This document shows, one piece after another, positions 1 through 8,961 of a DNA stretch of 54,593 nucleotides (its first letter is position 1; every line of letters begins with the position of its first letter). A program made the translations under genes and the position numbers. The stretch is from positions 1 through 54,593 of the forward strand of contig JAETTH010000006.1 in NCBI GenBank assembly GCA_021769225.1, written 5' to 3'. Source of the DNA: Erysipelotrichaceae bacterium. Its GTDB lineage: Bacteria; Bacillota; Clostridia; TANB77; CAG-508. Under the pieces are notes generated by a model that did no database searches, was not told the origin of the DNA, and saw nothing but the letters and a program-made list of their open reading frames with translations.

Positions 1-105
1 AAAAATATTTTTTAAAAATATATTAGAATATAAGGTTGTTTAAAGCAGCTTATTTATAGAGCAATTTTGAGGGTAAAAATTTTTTATAAAATTTCCCGAA
101 ATAAA

Positions 106-161
106 TTGACACTATCAAAGGTTTTACAAAATTTGACACAATTATGAAAAAATGGTATAAT
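106..161 (+). promoter_or_regulatory. Sigma-A-type promoter of the G5/SleB hydrolase gene
   Basis: A perfect TTGACA at 133-138 and TATAAT at 156-161 are separated by 17 bp. A second TTGACA lies at 106-111, 27 bp upstream of the first. The expected transcription start is near 168, and a GGAGGG ribosome site at 181-186 precedes the ATG at 198. Confidence 0.85.
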
Positions 162-197
162 ATGATTGTTGCTTAATTAAGGAGGGAAATTATTCTT

Positions 198-1193
198 ATG
201 AATAAAAACGAAAAAGCATCTGTATCGCTGAAAAAGATTATTTGCTTAAGTATTTTAGTAATTCTAATTTTTTCAGGAATTGGAGTTATGGCATCTAATG
301 TTAGTCTAAACAATGTTAAAATTATACTTTCAAATGGATACGAAATGACAGTTATTACATCAAAAACTAACATCGCAGAGATACTAGATGAAAATAACGT
401 TGTTTTAACAGAGGAAGAAAGAACCGTACCTGATTTAGAGGAAGAATTATCTGATAACAAGACAATTAAAATTGTAAAAGGGTCAGAAGATTTAGAAGAA
501 TCAGAAGGAGAAAAAGAAGAAGCAGTTTCAATCGAAACAGTTTTAGCAAATTATGCTCCAATTGTCGAGAAGATTGTAACAGAAGAAGTTGAAATTCCTT
601 TTGAAACAATTACAAAAGAATCTTCTAGTACAACAGGAGAAAAACAAAATCGCGTTATTCGCGAAGGTAGAAATGGATTAAAAGAAGTCACATATAAAGT
701 TAAATATCAAAATGATGCTGAAATTGAAAAAACAGTAATTTCAGAAAAAGTTATTAAAGAGCCAGTTAATAAAGTCGTACAAGTTACGTACCATGTATAT
801 ACTTCAAGAGGAGGAGATAGAGTATCTTCTGGAAAATGGAGTTATACAGCAAGTGAATTAGACTTATTATGTGCTATTACTGCACAGGAATGTGGCTCAA
901 GTTATAACGGAGCTTTAGCTGTTATTACCACTGCTTGTAACAGAGCAGAAAGTTCAAAATGGAGAAGTAGAGGTACAGACCCATTAAGTCAGTATAAAGC
1001 AAAAGGACAATTCTGTTATTCAATTGATAACCACTGGAAAAAAAGATTAAATGGTAATTATCCATCTTATGTAGAACAAGCTGTTTTAGACGCATTAAAT
1101 GGAGCAAGGAACCATAACTTCTTATCATTTAGAAGTGCTGGAACACACTCTGGAACAGTAATTGGTGGAAATGCATATTTTAATCCAATGTAG
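198..1193 (+). CDS. G5-domain cell-wall hydrolase with SleB (Hydrolase_2) catalytic domain
   Basis: A 331-residue exported wall hydrolase. Residues about 14-34 form a hydrophobic signal/anchor segment. They are followed by a DUF348-like ubiquitin-fold repeat (about 35-95) and a G5 domain (about 110-200), which bind wall polymers in YabE/Rpf-like proteins. The C-terminal ~110 residues match the SleB/CwlJ hydrolase fold, with the catalytic-type segment ITAQECGSSYNGALAV and the conserved tail around GNAYFNP. SleB proteins cleave cortex or vegetative peptidoglycan; the substrate here is inferred. The gene stands alone, with a strong promoter and its own terminator. A sigma-A promoter argues for a vegetative or germination-stage wall role rather than strictly forespore expression. 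Confidence 0.88.
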   Translation: MNKNEKASVSLKKIICLSILVILIFSGIGVMASNVSLNNVKIILSNGYEMTVITSKTNIAEILDENNVVLTEEERTVPDLEEELSDNKTIKIVKGSEDLEESEGEKEEAVSIETVLANYAPIVEKIVTEEVEIPFETITKESSSTTGEKQNRVIREGRNGLKEVTYKVKYQNDAEIEKTVISEKVIKEPVNKVVQVTYHVYTSRGGDRVSSGKWSYTASELDLLCAITAQECGSSYNGALAVITTACNRAESSKWRSRGTDPLSQYKAKGQFCYSIDNHWKKRLNGNYPSYVEQAVLDALNGARNHNFLSFRSAGTHSGTVIGGNAYFNPM

Positions 1194-1210
1194 AAATAAA
1201 AAAGCAATAA

Positions 1211-1258
1211 AAAAGAAGAGATGTACTAAAAAAGAACAGATAGTACTCTCTTCTTTTT
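1211..1258 (+). terminator. Intrinsic terminator after the SleB-like gene
   Basis: The stem pairs the segment around 1211-1228 (AAAAGAAGAGATGTACTA) with 1241-1257 (TAGTACTCTCTTCTTTT). It ends in a T-rich run. Confidence 0.8.
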
Positions 1259-1259
1259 A

Positions 1260-1288
1260 TTTACTTCTTTTGGTATCCATGGTATAAT
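1260..1288 (+). promoter_or_regulatory. Promoter of the exonuclease III gene
   Basis: TATAAT at 1283-1288 lies 17 bp after a weak -35 (TTTACT, 1260-1265). The ribosome site AAAGGAGAG precedes the ATG at 1320. Confidence 0.6.
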
Positions 1289-1319
1289 CTGTAAGGAGTC
1301 AAAGAGAAAGGAGAGCTTT

Positions 1320-2075
1320 ATGAAGTTAATTTCATGGAATGTAAATGGCTTAAGAGCTGTTTTAGCAAAAGGATTTGATGATTTTTTTAAAGAAAGTAAA
1401 AGTGATATTTTTTGTATTCAAGAAACAAAATTACAACCAGAGCAAGTTGAAATCTCTTATCCAGGTTATAAACAATATTTTAATAGTGCTCAGAAGAAAG
1501 GATATTCAGGAACTGCAATTTTTACGAAAATAAAACCAAAAAGTGTAAGTTATGGAATTGGAATAGAAGAACATGATAAAGAGGGAAGAGTCATTACCTT
1601 AGAATTTGAAAAATTTTATCTAGTTAATTGCTATACACCAAATTCCAAAAGAGAATTAGAAAGACTAGAATATCGTATGAGATGGGAAGATGACTTTAGA
1701 GACTATCTTTTAGCGTTAGATAAAGTAAAACCAGTTATTATTTGTGGTGATTTAAATGTGGCACATCAAGAAATTGACTTAAAAAATCCAAAAACAAACC
1801 ATCAAAATGCAGGTTTTACAGATGAAGAAAGACAAAAGATGACAAAATTATTAAAATCTGGATTTACAGATAGTTTTCGCTTTTTATATCCAGACAAAAT
1901 AGAAGCCTATTCTTGGTGGTCCTATTTATTTCATGCAAGAGAAAAAAATGTAGGATGGAGAATTGACTATTTTATTGTTTCAAAAAGACTAGAAGAAAAA
2001 ATAAAAGAAGCTAGCATTTATAATGAAGTATTAGGGAGTGATCACTGTCCTATTGGATTAGAGATTGATTTATAA
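1320..2075 (+). CDS. exoA: Exodeoxyribonuclease III (AP endonuclease, ExoA/Xth family)
   Basis: At 251 residues this is the normal length for ExoA/Xth. It belongs to the endonuclease/exonuclease/phosphatase fold. Visible motifs are the N-terminal MKLISWNVNGLRA (metal-ligand Asn), CIQETKLQ (metal-ligand Glu), the core ICGDLNVAHQEIDL (catalytic Asp/Asn) and the C-terminal GSDHCPIGL Asp-His pair. It acts in base-excision repair, cutting abasic sites and removing 3' blocks. The AI-2E-type permease gene follows 48 bp downstream with no terminator seen between them, so the two may be co-transcribed. Confidence 0.95.
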   Translation: MKLISWNVNGLRAVLAKGFDDFFKESKSDIFCIQETKLQPEQVEISYPGYKQYFNSAQKKGYSGTAIFTKIKPKSVSYGIGIEEHDKEGRVITLEFEKFYLVNCYTPNSKRELERLEYRMRWEDDFRDYLLALDKVKPVIICGDLNVAHQEIDLKNPKTNHQNAGFTDEERQKMTKLLKSGFTDSFRFLYPDKIEAYSWWSYLFHAREKNVGWRIDYFIVSKRLEEKIKEASIYNEVLGSDHCPIGLEIDL

Positions 2076-2123
2076 TTAAAGATAAAAACAAAAAGAAATA
2101 GATAAAAAAGTTAGGAGAAAAAG

Positions 2124-3278
2124 ATGAAAGAGAAAAAAGGCGGACTTACAAAATGGTTATACTGGTTTTTATTCGCTGTAGCGGTTATTACAGTATATAA
2201 AACACTAGATAATTTTAACGACATTTTAGGATGGCTAAACTCTCTTCTAGAGATTTTAATGCCATTTTTAATTGGAATTTTAATTGCCTATCTACTATAT
2301 TTACCAGCCAAGAAGATGGAACAAGGATTGCTAAAAGCAAAGGGAAAATTAATCAGAAAAAAAGCAAGAGTAATTTCTATTTTTCTTACTTATGTAATTG
2401 CTATTTTAATATTAGCAATTATCATCAATTTTGTACTCCCTACGATTATTGAAAGTGTAATTGAACTGGTAAATAATTTACCTGGCTATTATAGTTCACT
2501 TACCGAAACATTAGATAACTTACCAGAAGATTCTATATGGAATCAAATTAATGCAAAAGGAATTATTCAAAATATTGAACAATTTGACTTTTCAAAATTT
2601 ATTAACCTAGAAAGCCTAACCGGTTATGCTAAAGGTGTTATTAACATGGCAGGAAAGGTATTTGATATTTTCATCTCTTTTGTTGTGTCAGTTTATCTAT
2701 TAGTAGAAAGAACAGAAATTTTAAACTTTATAAAAAAAGTAGTAAAAGCAATGGTTAATAAAAAGACATATGAAAACATAGGAAAATATTTTTACCAGAC
2801 AAATGAGATTTTCTTTCGTTTTGTATTTAGTCAATTACTAGATGGAATCATAGTTGGAATCTTAACTTCTATTGCAATGAGCTTAATGGGAGTAAAATAT
2901 AGTGTACTACTTGGATTTATGATAGGACTATTTAATTTAATTCCATATTTTGGAGCAATCATTGCAGTTGGAATTGCAATCTTAGTAACCCTATTTACAG
3001 GAGGGCTAATGCAAGCAATTTGGATGGCAATTATTATAATTATACTTCAACAAATTGACGCCAATATTATCAATCCTAAAATCGTTGGAAACTCATTAAA
3101 AATTAGCCCACTTCTTGTCATCTTTGCCGTCACAATTGGTGGTGCATATTTTGGAGTGTTAGGTATGTTTTTAGCTGTACCAATTGTCACAGTTTTAAAA
3201 ATGATTGTCAATGATTATATTGATTACAAGAACCAAATAAAAGAAAAAGATAAAAAAATAGAAATAGAAGAAAGTTAA
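2124..3278 (+). CDS. AI-2E family transporter (YtvI/PerM-like permease)
   Basis: A 384-residue polytopic membrane protein with about eight hydrophobic helices. It has the paired N-terminal helices, a central soluble stretch (about 110-175) and the C-terminal bundle with the family's DGIIVGILTS and LIPYFGAIIA segments. Members of this family include the E. coli AI-2 exporter TqsA and Na+/Li+ antiporters, so the substrate cannot be read from sequence. The gene lies directly behind exoA and ends at a clear terminator. The basic C-terminal tail (KEKDKKIEIEES) is cytoplasmic. Confidence 0.88.
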   Translation: MKEKKGGLTKWLYWFLFAVAVITVYKTLDNFNDILGWLNSLLEILMPFLIGILIAYLLYLPAKKMEQGLLKAKGKLIRKKARVISIFLTYVIAILILAIIINFVLPTIIESVIELVNNLPGYYSSLTETLDNLPEDSIWNQINAKGIIQNIEQFDFSKFINLESLTGYAKGVINMAGKVFDIFISFVVSVYLLVERTEILNFIKKVVKAMVNKKTYENIGKYFYQTNEIFFRFVFSQLLDGIIVGILTSIAMSLMGVKYSVLLGFMIGLFNLIPYFGAIIAVGIAILVTLFTGGLMQAIWMAIIIIILQQIDANIINPKIVGNSLKISPLLVIFAVTIGGAYFGVLGMFLAVPIVTVLKMIVNDYIDYKNQIKEKDKKIEIEES

Positions 3279-3290
3279 AAAATAAACAAA

Positions 3291-3343
3291 AGAAAAAGAG
3301 CAAGACATTAAGAAAAGATTAATAGTTTACGCTCTTTTTTCTT
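3291..3343 (+). terminator. Intrinsic terminator after the AI-2E-type permease
   Basis: AGAAAAAGAGC (3291-3301) pairs with GCTCTTTTTTCTT (3331-3343) across a ~29-nt loop. The 3' arm is T-rich. Confidence 0.7.
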
Positions 3344-3393
3344 AAGAAATATATGATATAAAGAAAATAAGTTATTTAGGAGGATAAAAAGAG

Positions 3394-4089
3394 ATGTACA
3401 ATATTTTAGTTTGTGATGATGATAAAGAGATTGTAAAAGCAATTGACATTTATCTAACGAAAGAAGGGTATCAAGTATTAAAAGCCTATGATGGAAAAGA
3501 GGCATTAAAAATTTTAGCAAATAATGAGATACATTTAGTATTATTAGACATTATGATGCCAAATATGGATGGGATGACAGCTGCAAGTAAAATCAGAGAA
3601 ACAAAAAGCGTACCAATTATTATGCTTTCAGCAAAATCAGAAGATTATGATAAAATCATGGGATTAAATAATGGAGCAGATGACTATATTACAAAACCAT
3701 TTAATCCATTAGAGCTGATTGCAAGAGTAAATTCACAAATCCGAAGATATACCTCTTTAGGATCAATCACAAATCAAACAAGTGAAAATACCTATCAGAC
3801 GGGAGATTTAATTATTAATGATGATACTAAACAAGTAATAGTAGAAGGAAAAGAAGTTAAATTAACTCCAACAGAATACAATATTTTAAAATTTTTAACA
3901 AAGAACAAAGGAATGGTCTTTTCCATTGAGCAAATCTATGAAAATGTATGGGAAGACGAAGCATATGGAGCAGAAAATATTATCGCTGTTCATATAAGGC
4001 ACATTAGAGAAAAAATAGAAATCAATCCGAAAGAACCAAAATACTTAAAAGTAATTTGGGGAATTGGATATAAAATAGAAAAAATTTAA
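3394..4089 (+). CDS. OmpR/PhoB-family response regulator (VanR-like)
   Basis: A 231-residue two-component response regulator. The receiver domain (1-~118) has the acidic pocket D8-D9-D10, phospho-acceptor D52 in LLDIMMPNMDG, the conserved S79 and K101 (TKPFNP). The C-terminal winged-helix DNA-binding domain (~135-229) has the usual TPTEYNILKFL and HIRHIREKIE helices. The ribosome site GGAGG precedes the ATG. The cognate sensor kinase gene starts 19 bp downstream. The family normally binds direct repeats with about 11-bp spacing, and such arrays are present elsewhere in this window. No link between this regulator and those sites can be shown from sequence. Confidence 0.93.
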   Translation: MYNILVCDDDKEIVKAIDIYLTKEGYQVLKAYDGKEALKILANNEIHLVLLDIMMPNMDGMTAASKIRETKSVPIIMLSAKSEDYDKIMGLNNGADDYITKPFNPLELIARVNSQIRRYTSLGSITNQTSENTYQTGDLIINDDTKQVIVEGKEVKLTPTEYNILKFLTKNKGMVFSIEQIYENVWEDEAYGAENIIAVHIRHIREKIEINPKEPKYLKVIWGIGYKIEKI

Positions 4090-4108
4090 TAAGAAAAGGA
4101 TGTAAAAA

Positions 4109-6179
4109 ATGAGTGAAGAATTAAAAAGCTCAAATTTATTAAAGATTATAAGTTATTTACTATTACCAGTCATGGTAGTAGTTTGTATTTATAGTATGAT
4201 TCGTAATATTTATGTAAAAAGATATCCAGAATTAGAAAATAAATCATCATATTATGAAACAGAAATGTTTGCTAGAAGATATTTGCAAGATATCTACTAT
4301 GATTTAAATCAAATTGAGGACTTTTACTTAACTAGATATGAAGTAAGCCAAGAAGCAATAGAAGGAAAAGAGCAAACTGCCTTAGAATTGTATACAATAA
4401 AGCCAGAGGTTATATTTTATGACTTTAGTGATAACTCTTTTCAAATGCAAATATTAATTCTAGATAAGAAAACAGGAGCTGTATATACCAATGTAAAAGA
4501 TATTGCAGCAGATACAAAATTACGGGCCAAATCAAGCAATCGAAAAATATAAGCAAAAATTTAATCAAAAAGAACATTGGTATTTAGAAAATAATCAAAT
4601 ACAAACGAATATAGAAGCTTTAGAAAGTAATGATATTATAGGAAATGGATATTATGAATCTATTATCAAGCGAGACTTTGAAATCTATACAAGTTTCGAA
4701 AGAACAGAAGGAAATATACCAATCAATGGAAACTATAACATAGACAAATTTATTTATGACTTATTTATTAAAGTAAAAACAGGATATCTAATTGCTCCAA
4801 TTTGCCTTATTTTAGGAGTTCTTATGATCCTATACATCTTAAACTCTATTGGACATAAAAAAGGAAAAGAAGGAATTACACTAAATTGGATTGACCAAAT
4901 TCCTCTAGAAATTTTAGCAATTATTGGTGGGATAATTATAACGATTGAAATCTTTATTTGTATCTTGCCATCAGCAGATGAAGCTGGAATTGCAATTTCT
5001 GATTTAATGTGGTATATCACAGTTATTTATGGAATTTATTTAACCAGTATGTATTTATTTGCATCATTAGTTAGAAGAATTAAAGCAAGAGTCATATTTA
5101 AAAACACGATAACATACAAATTAGGAGCAAAAATATTCCATGGAATCTCTAATATCGTTCATAATATAAAATCTGGGATTAAACCGGGATGGGTATTACC
5201 AGTAACCTATATTTCCTTTATCCTAATTACTTGCATCTTACTTATTTGGGGACAACATAGCGGATTTTCGACTCTTCTACTTCTTAGTTTTTGGATCTAT
5301 GTCTTTTATCGTATTTCCAAAAAAATAGGAGAATATGCTAAAATTAGAGAAGCCATCAAAGAGATTTATGAAGGAAAAAGTAGTACGGTTTATTTAAATG
5401 AAGAAGAATTTAGTGGTAGAGCAAAAGAAATATCTATTTATTTAAATGATATTGCAGGAGGTTTCTCTAATGCAATTGAAGAGAGTTTAAAAAGTGAAAG
5501 AATGAAAACAGAATTAATTACTAATGTTTCTCACGACTTAAAAACACCACTTACTTCAATCATCAATTATGTAGATTTACTAAAAAAAGAAGAGATTCAA
5601 AACGATAAAGTAAAAGAATATTTAGATGTTTTAGATAATAAATCACAAAGACTAAAAAAATTAACAGAGGATTTAGTAGAGGCATCTAAGGCATCTAGTG
5701 GGACAATTAAATTAAATATGGAAAAACTAAATGTAAAGGAATTGATTAAGCAATCCATTGGAGAATTTGAAGATAAATTTGAAACAAAGGGACTAGAAAT
5801 CATTCCAGCTTTTCCAGAAGAAGAGATTAACATCCAAGCAGATAGCAGATATATGTATCGTATTTTAGAAAATATTTATTCAAATCTAGTAAAATATGCA
5901 TTAGAAAATTCAAGAGTATATTTAGATGTTATTAAAAACAATAATAAAGTTGTCATTGCCATTAAGAACATCTCAAAAGAAAGACTAAATATTTCAGCAG
6001 AGGAGTTAATGCAAAGGTTTGTAAGAGGGGATTCCTCTAGAAACACAGAAGGAAGTGGATTAGGACTATCCATTGCTCAAAGCTTAGCAAAACTTCAAAA
6101 TGGAAGCTTTACAATTTACCTAGATGGAGATTTATTTAAAGTAGTGCTAGAATTCGAGATAAGCGAAAAGAAAGATTGA
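4109..6179 (+). CDS. Membrane sensor histidine kinase, frameshifted in the sensor domain
   Basis: Partner of the upstream response regulator. The reading frame opens at ATG 4109 (N-terminal membrane helix, extracytoplasmic region) and runs out at 4552. The continuation is in the +1 frame and is open across 4503-6179. Dropping one A from the A4 run at 4516-4519 fuses them cleanly (...IAADTNYGPNQAIEKY...) into ~689 residues. Downstream are several membrane helices and a HisKA domain with phospho-acceptor His about residue 475 in SHDLKTPLTS. The HATPase domain has the N-box ENIYSNLVKYA and the GSGLGLS box; the usual DxGxG G1 box is replaced by KNIS. The break is either a sequencing indel or a loss of function; a TTG restart at 4503 lacks a ribosome site. 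Confidence 0.85.
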
Positions 6180-6204
6180 CAAAATGAAAAAATGGTAGTA
6201 TAAT
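6176..6204 (+). promoter_or_regulatory. Consensus promoter overlapping the kinase stop codon
   Basis: TTGACA at 6176-6181 overlaps the TGA stop of the kinase gene (6177-6179). TATAAT is at 6199-6204 with a 17-bp spacer. It drives the small gene at 6253. Confidence 0.85.
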
Positions 6205-6252
6205 AAAAAACTACAAAGTGGCATTGCTACTAGTATAAAGGAGGTTCCATAT

Positions 6253-6390
6253 ATGGAACAGAGGTCAATATGCCGGACACAGATTTTTGCTGCAGTAACA
6301 AAACAGAAGCGGCAAAAGCAAGAAAAAGAAAAAGCCTCAACAAGGCCTGTGGTAAAACCGCGTATGACAAAATATCCAAGAAGAGGATAA
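6253..6390 (+). CDS. Small basic protein, 45 residues, unknown function
   Basis: The ATG at 6253 lies 8 nt after AAAGGAGG (6237-6244), a near-perfect ribosome site. The frame encodes 45 residues rich in Lys, Arg and Gln (starts MEQRSICRTQ, ends TKYPRRG) with no hydrophobic segment. It has a perfect promoter at 6176-6204, and the frame stops four bases before an intrinsic terminator. It is therefore a complete transcription unit of ~200 nt. I do not recognise the family; a basic nucleic-acid- or ribosome-binding peptide is only a guess. An alternative frame from 6270 (60 codons) runs through the terminator stem and is less likely. The transcript could also act as a small RNA. Confidence 0.6.
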   Translation: MEQRSICRTQIFAAVTKQKRQKQEKEKASTRPVVKPRMTKYPRRG

Positions 6391-6393
6391 CCA

Positions 6394-6432
6394 AAAGGGA
6401 AGCATGTAAACTATGCTTCCCTTTGTATTTTT
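6394..6432 (+). terminator. Intrinsic terminator after the 45-residue gene
   Basis: AAAGGGAAGCAT pairs with ATGCTTCCCTTT around a short loop, followed by a T-rich run. Confidence 0.85.
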
Positions 6433-6448
6433 CTTTCATTATTTATCT

Positions 6449-6928
6449 CTAACTAAATAAAGTAACAACACTTCCTGTAGCAAAAAGAATAATACAACCA
6501 GCAGCTAAAACACCAGCAGCTAGAGGCCAAAATGCTTTTTTCATTGGAAGGTTTAAGAAATTAGCAATTAAAGAGCCAACCCAAGCTCCAGTTCCTGGTA
6601 AAGGAATTGCAACAAATAAAAACAAACCTAAAGCAGTAAAATTTTGTAATCTCTCACTTTCCTCAATTTTTTTGGTAGCACGATTAGTTGCCCAATCAAT
6701 AACAATTTTAAATGGTTTCCATCTACCAAAGAAATCAAACAATGGTCTAATATATTTTACGATAAAGTAGATAGGAATAATATTACCAATCAAACTAATT
6801 GTAAACGCCTCAAAATAACTAAGGCCCATTGCAACTCCAACTGGAATAGCACCTCGAAGCTCAATAATTGGTGTCATTGAAAGAAGTAAAGTAATCAAAT
6901 ATTTTATAATAATAGGCAATCCTTGCAT
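6449..6928 (-). CDS. Small multidrug export protein family (COG2426)
   Basis: A 159-residue integral membrane protein with four or five hydrophobic helices. The family signature is the IELRGAIPVGVAMGL segment near residues 20-36 and the loop VAIPLPGTGAWVGSL around 105-120. The name 'small multidrug export' is inherited and transport has not been shown for most members. A related fold is used by the DedA/VTT membrane proteins. GGAGG precedes the start, and on this strand the gene has a consensus promoter. It is convergent with the 45-residue gene. Confidence 0.85.
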   Translation of the reverse strand: MQGLPIIIKYLITLLLSMTPIIELRGAIPVGVAMGLSYFEAFTISLIGNIIPIYFIVKYIRPLFDFFGRWKPFKIVIDWATNRATKKIEESERLQNFTALGLFLFVAIPLPGTGAWVGSLIANFLNLPMKKAFWPLAAGVLAAGCIILFATGSVVTLFS

Positions 6929-6967
6929 AAATATCCTCCAAAAATAATTTTGTGTTTAACAAAAGGT

Positions 6968-6996
6968 ATTTTACTATAGAATAGTAAGCTTGTCAA
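6968..6996 (-). promoter_or_regulatory. Promoter of the COG2426 gene
   Basis: On the minus strand TTGACA (6991-6996) and TAAAAT (6968-6973) are separated by 17 bp. Confidence 0.8.
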
Positions 6997-7158
6997 TTAA
7001 AACAATAAAATGAAAAGAAAAATAAATATAGCAAAAGATTACTAATTTTTAAAATAATAAAACAAAAAAGAAAAAACAGAAAATTAATCATTACCTTAAG
7101 CGAGAAAAACAAAAATAATTCAGAAAAATAAGTTAATATTGGTGAGAAATCAGCCATA

Positions 7159-7167
7159 GCTTAAGAA
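7159..7167 (+). repeat. Left target-site duplication of the ISLre2 element
   Basis: GCTTAAGAA, identical to 8911-8919. Confidence 0.8.
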
Positions 7168-7212
7168 ATATGAGTTAAATAATCTGGGGAAAAATTAGAA
7201 AAAAATATAAAA

Positions 7213-7284
7213 AAGTAAAGGCACCTATGATATAATTTTGTTAAACGAAAAACAAAATAAAAAATATTCGAGGTGTCTTTACTT
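7213..7284 (+). promoter_or_regulatory. Transposase leader hairpin that hides the ribosome site, with a -10 element in the loop
   Basis: AAGTAAAGGCACCT (7213-7226) pairs over 14 positions (one G-U) with AGGTGTCTTTACTT (7271-7284), which ends exactly at the ATG and contains the GAGGTG ribosome site. TATAAT at 7231-7236 lies inside the loop. A transcript started there would lack the 5' arm, whereas read-through RNA would fold and block translation. Confidence 0.65.
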
Positions 7285-8756
7285 ATGATAAATATAACAA
7301 AAAATGAAACAAAATTCAATGATTTAGAAGAAAAAATGTGGAACAAGAAAATGCAAGAAGGATTAGAAGAGCTTAAAGAACAGTTGAAACAGATAGATTA
7401 TCAACTTTTAAAGAATAAAAATAATAAAGAATTAGAAGTAAAAGATTTTCAAAAAACAACAATTAAATGTAAATTTGGAGATTTAGAATTTTATCGACGA
7501 AGATATATTCTAAAGAAAAATGGGAAAACAAAAATAATATATTTGTTGGATATATATTTGGAATTAGGATATTTAGGTCAGTATTCACAAAGTATAGTAG
7601 AAATGGTACTAAAAGAAGCAACAGAAAAATCATATAGAAAAACAGCAGAAACAATAAGAGAAACTACAAATGTAAGTATAACTCATACAGCAGCGAGAAA
7701 AATATTAATAGATTTTTCAGAGAAACATATAGAAAAGATGGAAAAAGAGAAGTTGAGATTGTATGAAAATGGATATATAGAAGGAGAAAAAGAATTAAAA
7801 ATAATATACGAAGAATCTGATGGAATATATATATCAAAACAAAATAGGAGTAAAAATAAAAATCAGCGAAAAGGGAAAAAACTAAAGAGTGAAATAAAAA
7901 TAGGAATCATACATGAAGGATTTGAAAAAAGATATAGTAATGATTTTAAAGTAAAGAATAAACAAATGGTAGCAACAATAAAAAAAGCAAAATATTTCAA
8001 GAGATTGGTAGATATGACAATAGGAACGACTTACAAAGAAAATATGATAGAAAAAATAATAATAAATGCAGATGGAGCTGGTTGGTGTAAAGATATAGCA
8101 GAAAGTCCAAAAGAAAGATATCAATTAGATATGTTTCATATTCAAAAGAGAATAACAGAAACAGTACAAGATAGTGAATATAAAGAATTAATGTCAGGAA
8201 TAGTAAAAACAAATAAACCAGGATATATATTTAATATAATATATAACTACAAAGTAGAACTAGAATATGATAAAAAGAGGACGAATTAAAGAAAGTTGAG
8301 GAATTAGAAGAATATCTAAGAAATAATGAAAAAGGGTTGTTAAGATATCAGTATGAATTAGGGTTGACAAAAGGAGAAATAGAAAAATTAGAAGAAACAG
8401 AATATAGAAATTTAGGAACAGAAGAAAGTCAAATGTATTGTGGATGTAGAAAAAGAATGAAAAAGAATAGGACTAGTTGGAGTGATAGAGGATCAGAAGC
8501 AATGATAAAAGTAATAAGCTATATAAAATCCAATAAGTTAGAAGATTTAATAACAGGGAAAATGGAAAAGGCAATACAAAAAGAATTATCTGATAGGGAA
8601 CCAGAGCCAAAGAAAATAAAGAAATCAAAAATAGGAAAAATAAAATTTGCAACAAAAAATAGTATTTTAGAGAGTTTAACGGGATTTAGGAAATTAAAAG
8701 TAAAAGATTTATTAAGAAATAAAAGTTTTAATGAAATGAGAATAATAGGAAATTAG
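7285..8756 (+). CDS. UPF0236 / ISLre2-family transposase, frameshifted
   Basis: The ATG at 7285 follows GAGGTG by 9 nt; the GTG at 7273 overlaps that ribosome site and is rejected. The first ~335 residues match UPF0236 transposases, with GDLEFYRRRY, LGQYSQS, the acidic INADGAGW motif (catalytic-type Asp) and QLDMFHIQKR. The frame stops at 8289 and continues in the -1 frame to 8756. Adding one A to the A5 run at 8272-8276 restores a continuous protein (...EYDKKEDELKKVEEL...) of ~490 residues, the usual length. No strong slippery heptamer is present. Either the copy is inactive or a base is missing from the sequence. Confidence 0.88.
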
Positions 8757-8910
8757 CTTAAAAATAAATGTTTTAGGTTTAAAAATATTGCAAAAAAATA
8801 ACAAATAAATTAATATATAAATATAAAACAATTTTAATTCTAACAAAATTATATATTAGTGTCTGAAAATATTGAAATCTTAATAAATCCCCAGAATCAA
8901 AAACTCATAG

Positions 8911-8919
8911 GCTTAAGAA
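8911..8919 (+). repeat. Right target-site duplication of the ISLre2 element
   Basis: GCTTAAGAA, identical to 7159-7167. It ends 7 bp before the -35 of the OLE RNA promoter. Confidence 0.8.
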
Positions 8920-8926
8920 GTAATAT

Positions 8927-8955
8927 TTGCAAAAAAAGGAAAAGTATGGTATAAT
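8927..8955 (+). promoter_or_regulatory. Promoter of the OLE RNA-oapA unit
   Basis: TTGCAA at 8927-8932 and TATAAT at 8950-8955 have a 17-bp spacer. The predicted start near 8962 coincides with the first base-paired element of the RNA. Confidence 0.75.
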
Positions 8956-8961
8956 CAGAAA

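Larger units (their letters stand above)
7168..8910 (+). mobile_element. ISLre2-family insertion sequence, 1743 bp, with 9-bp target duplication
   Basis: The ends are imperfect inverted repeats: TATGAGTTAAATAATCTGGGGA (7169-7190, spelled out here only as TATGAGTT...TCTGGGGA) and its partner TATGAGTT...TCTGGGGA read on the opposite strand at 8888-8909. They share the outer 8 and inner 8 bases. The element is flanked by the direct repeat GCTTAAGAA at 7159-7167 and 8911-8919, a 9-bp target duplication. Intact duplication and recognisable ends suggest a fairly recent insertion. It encodes one UPF0236-type transposase, which carries a frameshift. Confidence 0.85.

Noticed and set aside
6270-6452. 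60-codon plus-strand frame rich in Lys and Cys
   Set aside because: It overlaps the better-supported 45-residue frame, has a weaker ribosome site and reads straight through the terminator stem.
8272-8289. Programmed -1 frameshift in the transposase
   Set aside because: The A5-G site is not a full slippery heptamer, no downstream stem is evident, and the family normally uses a single frame.
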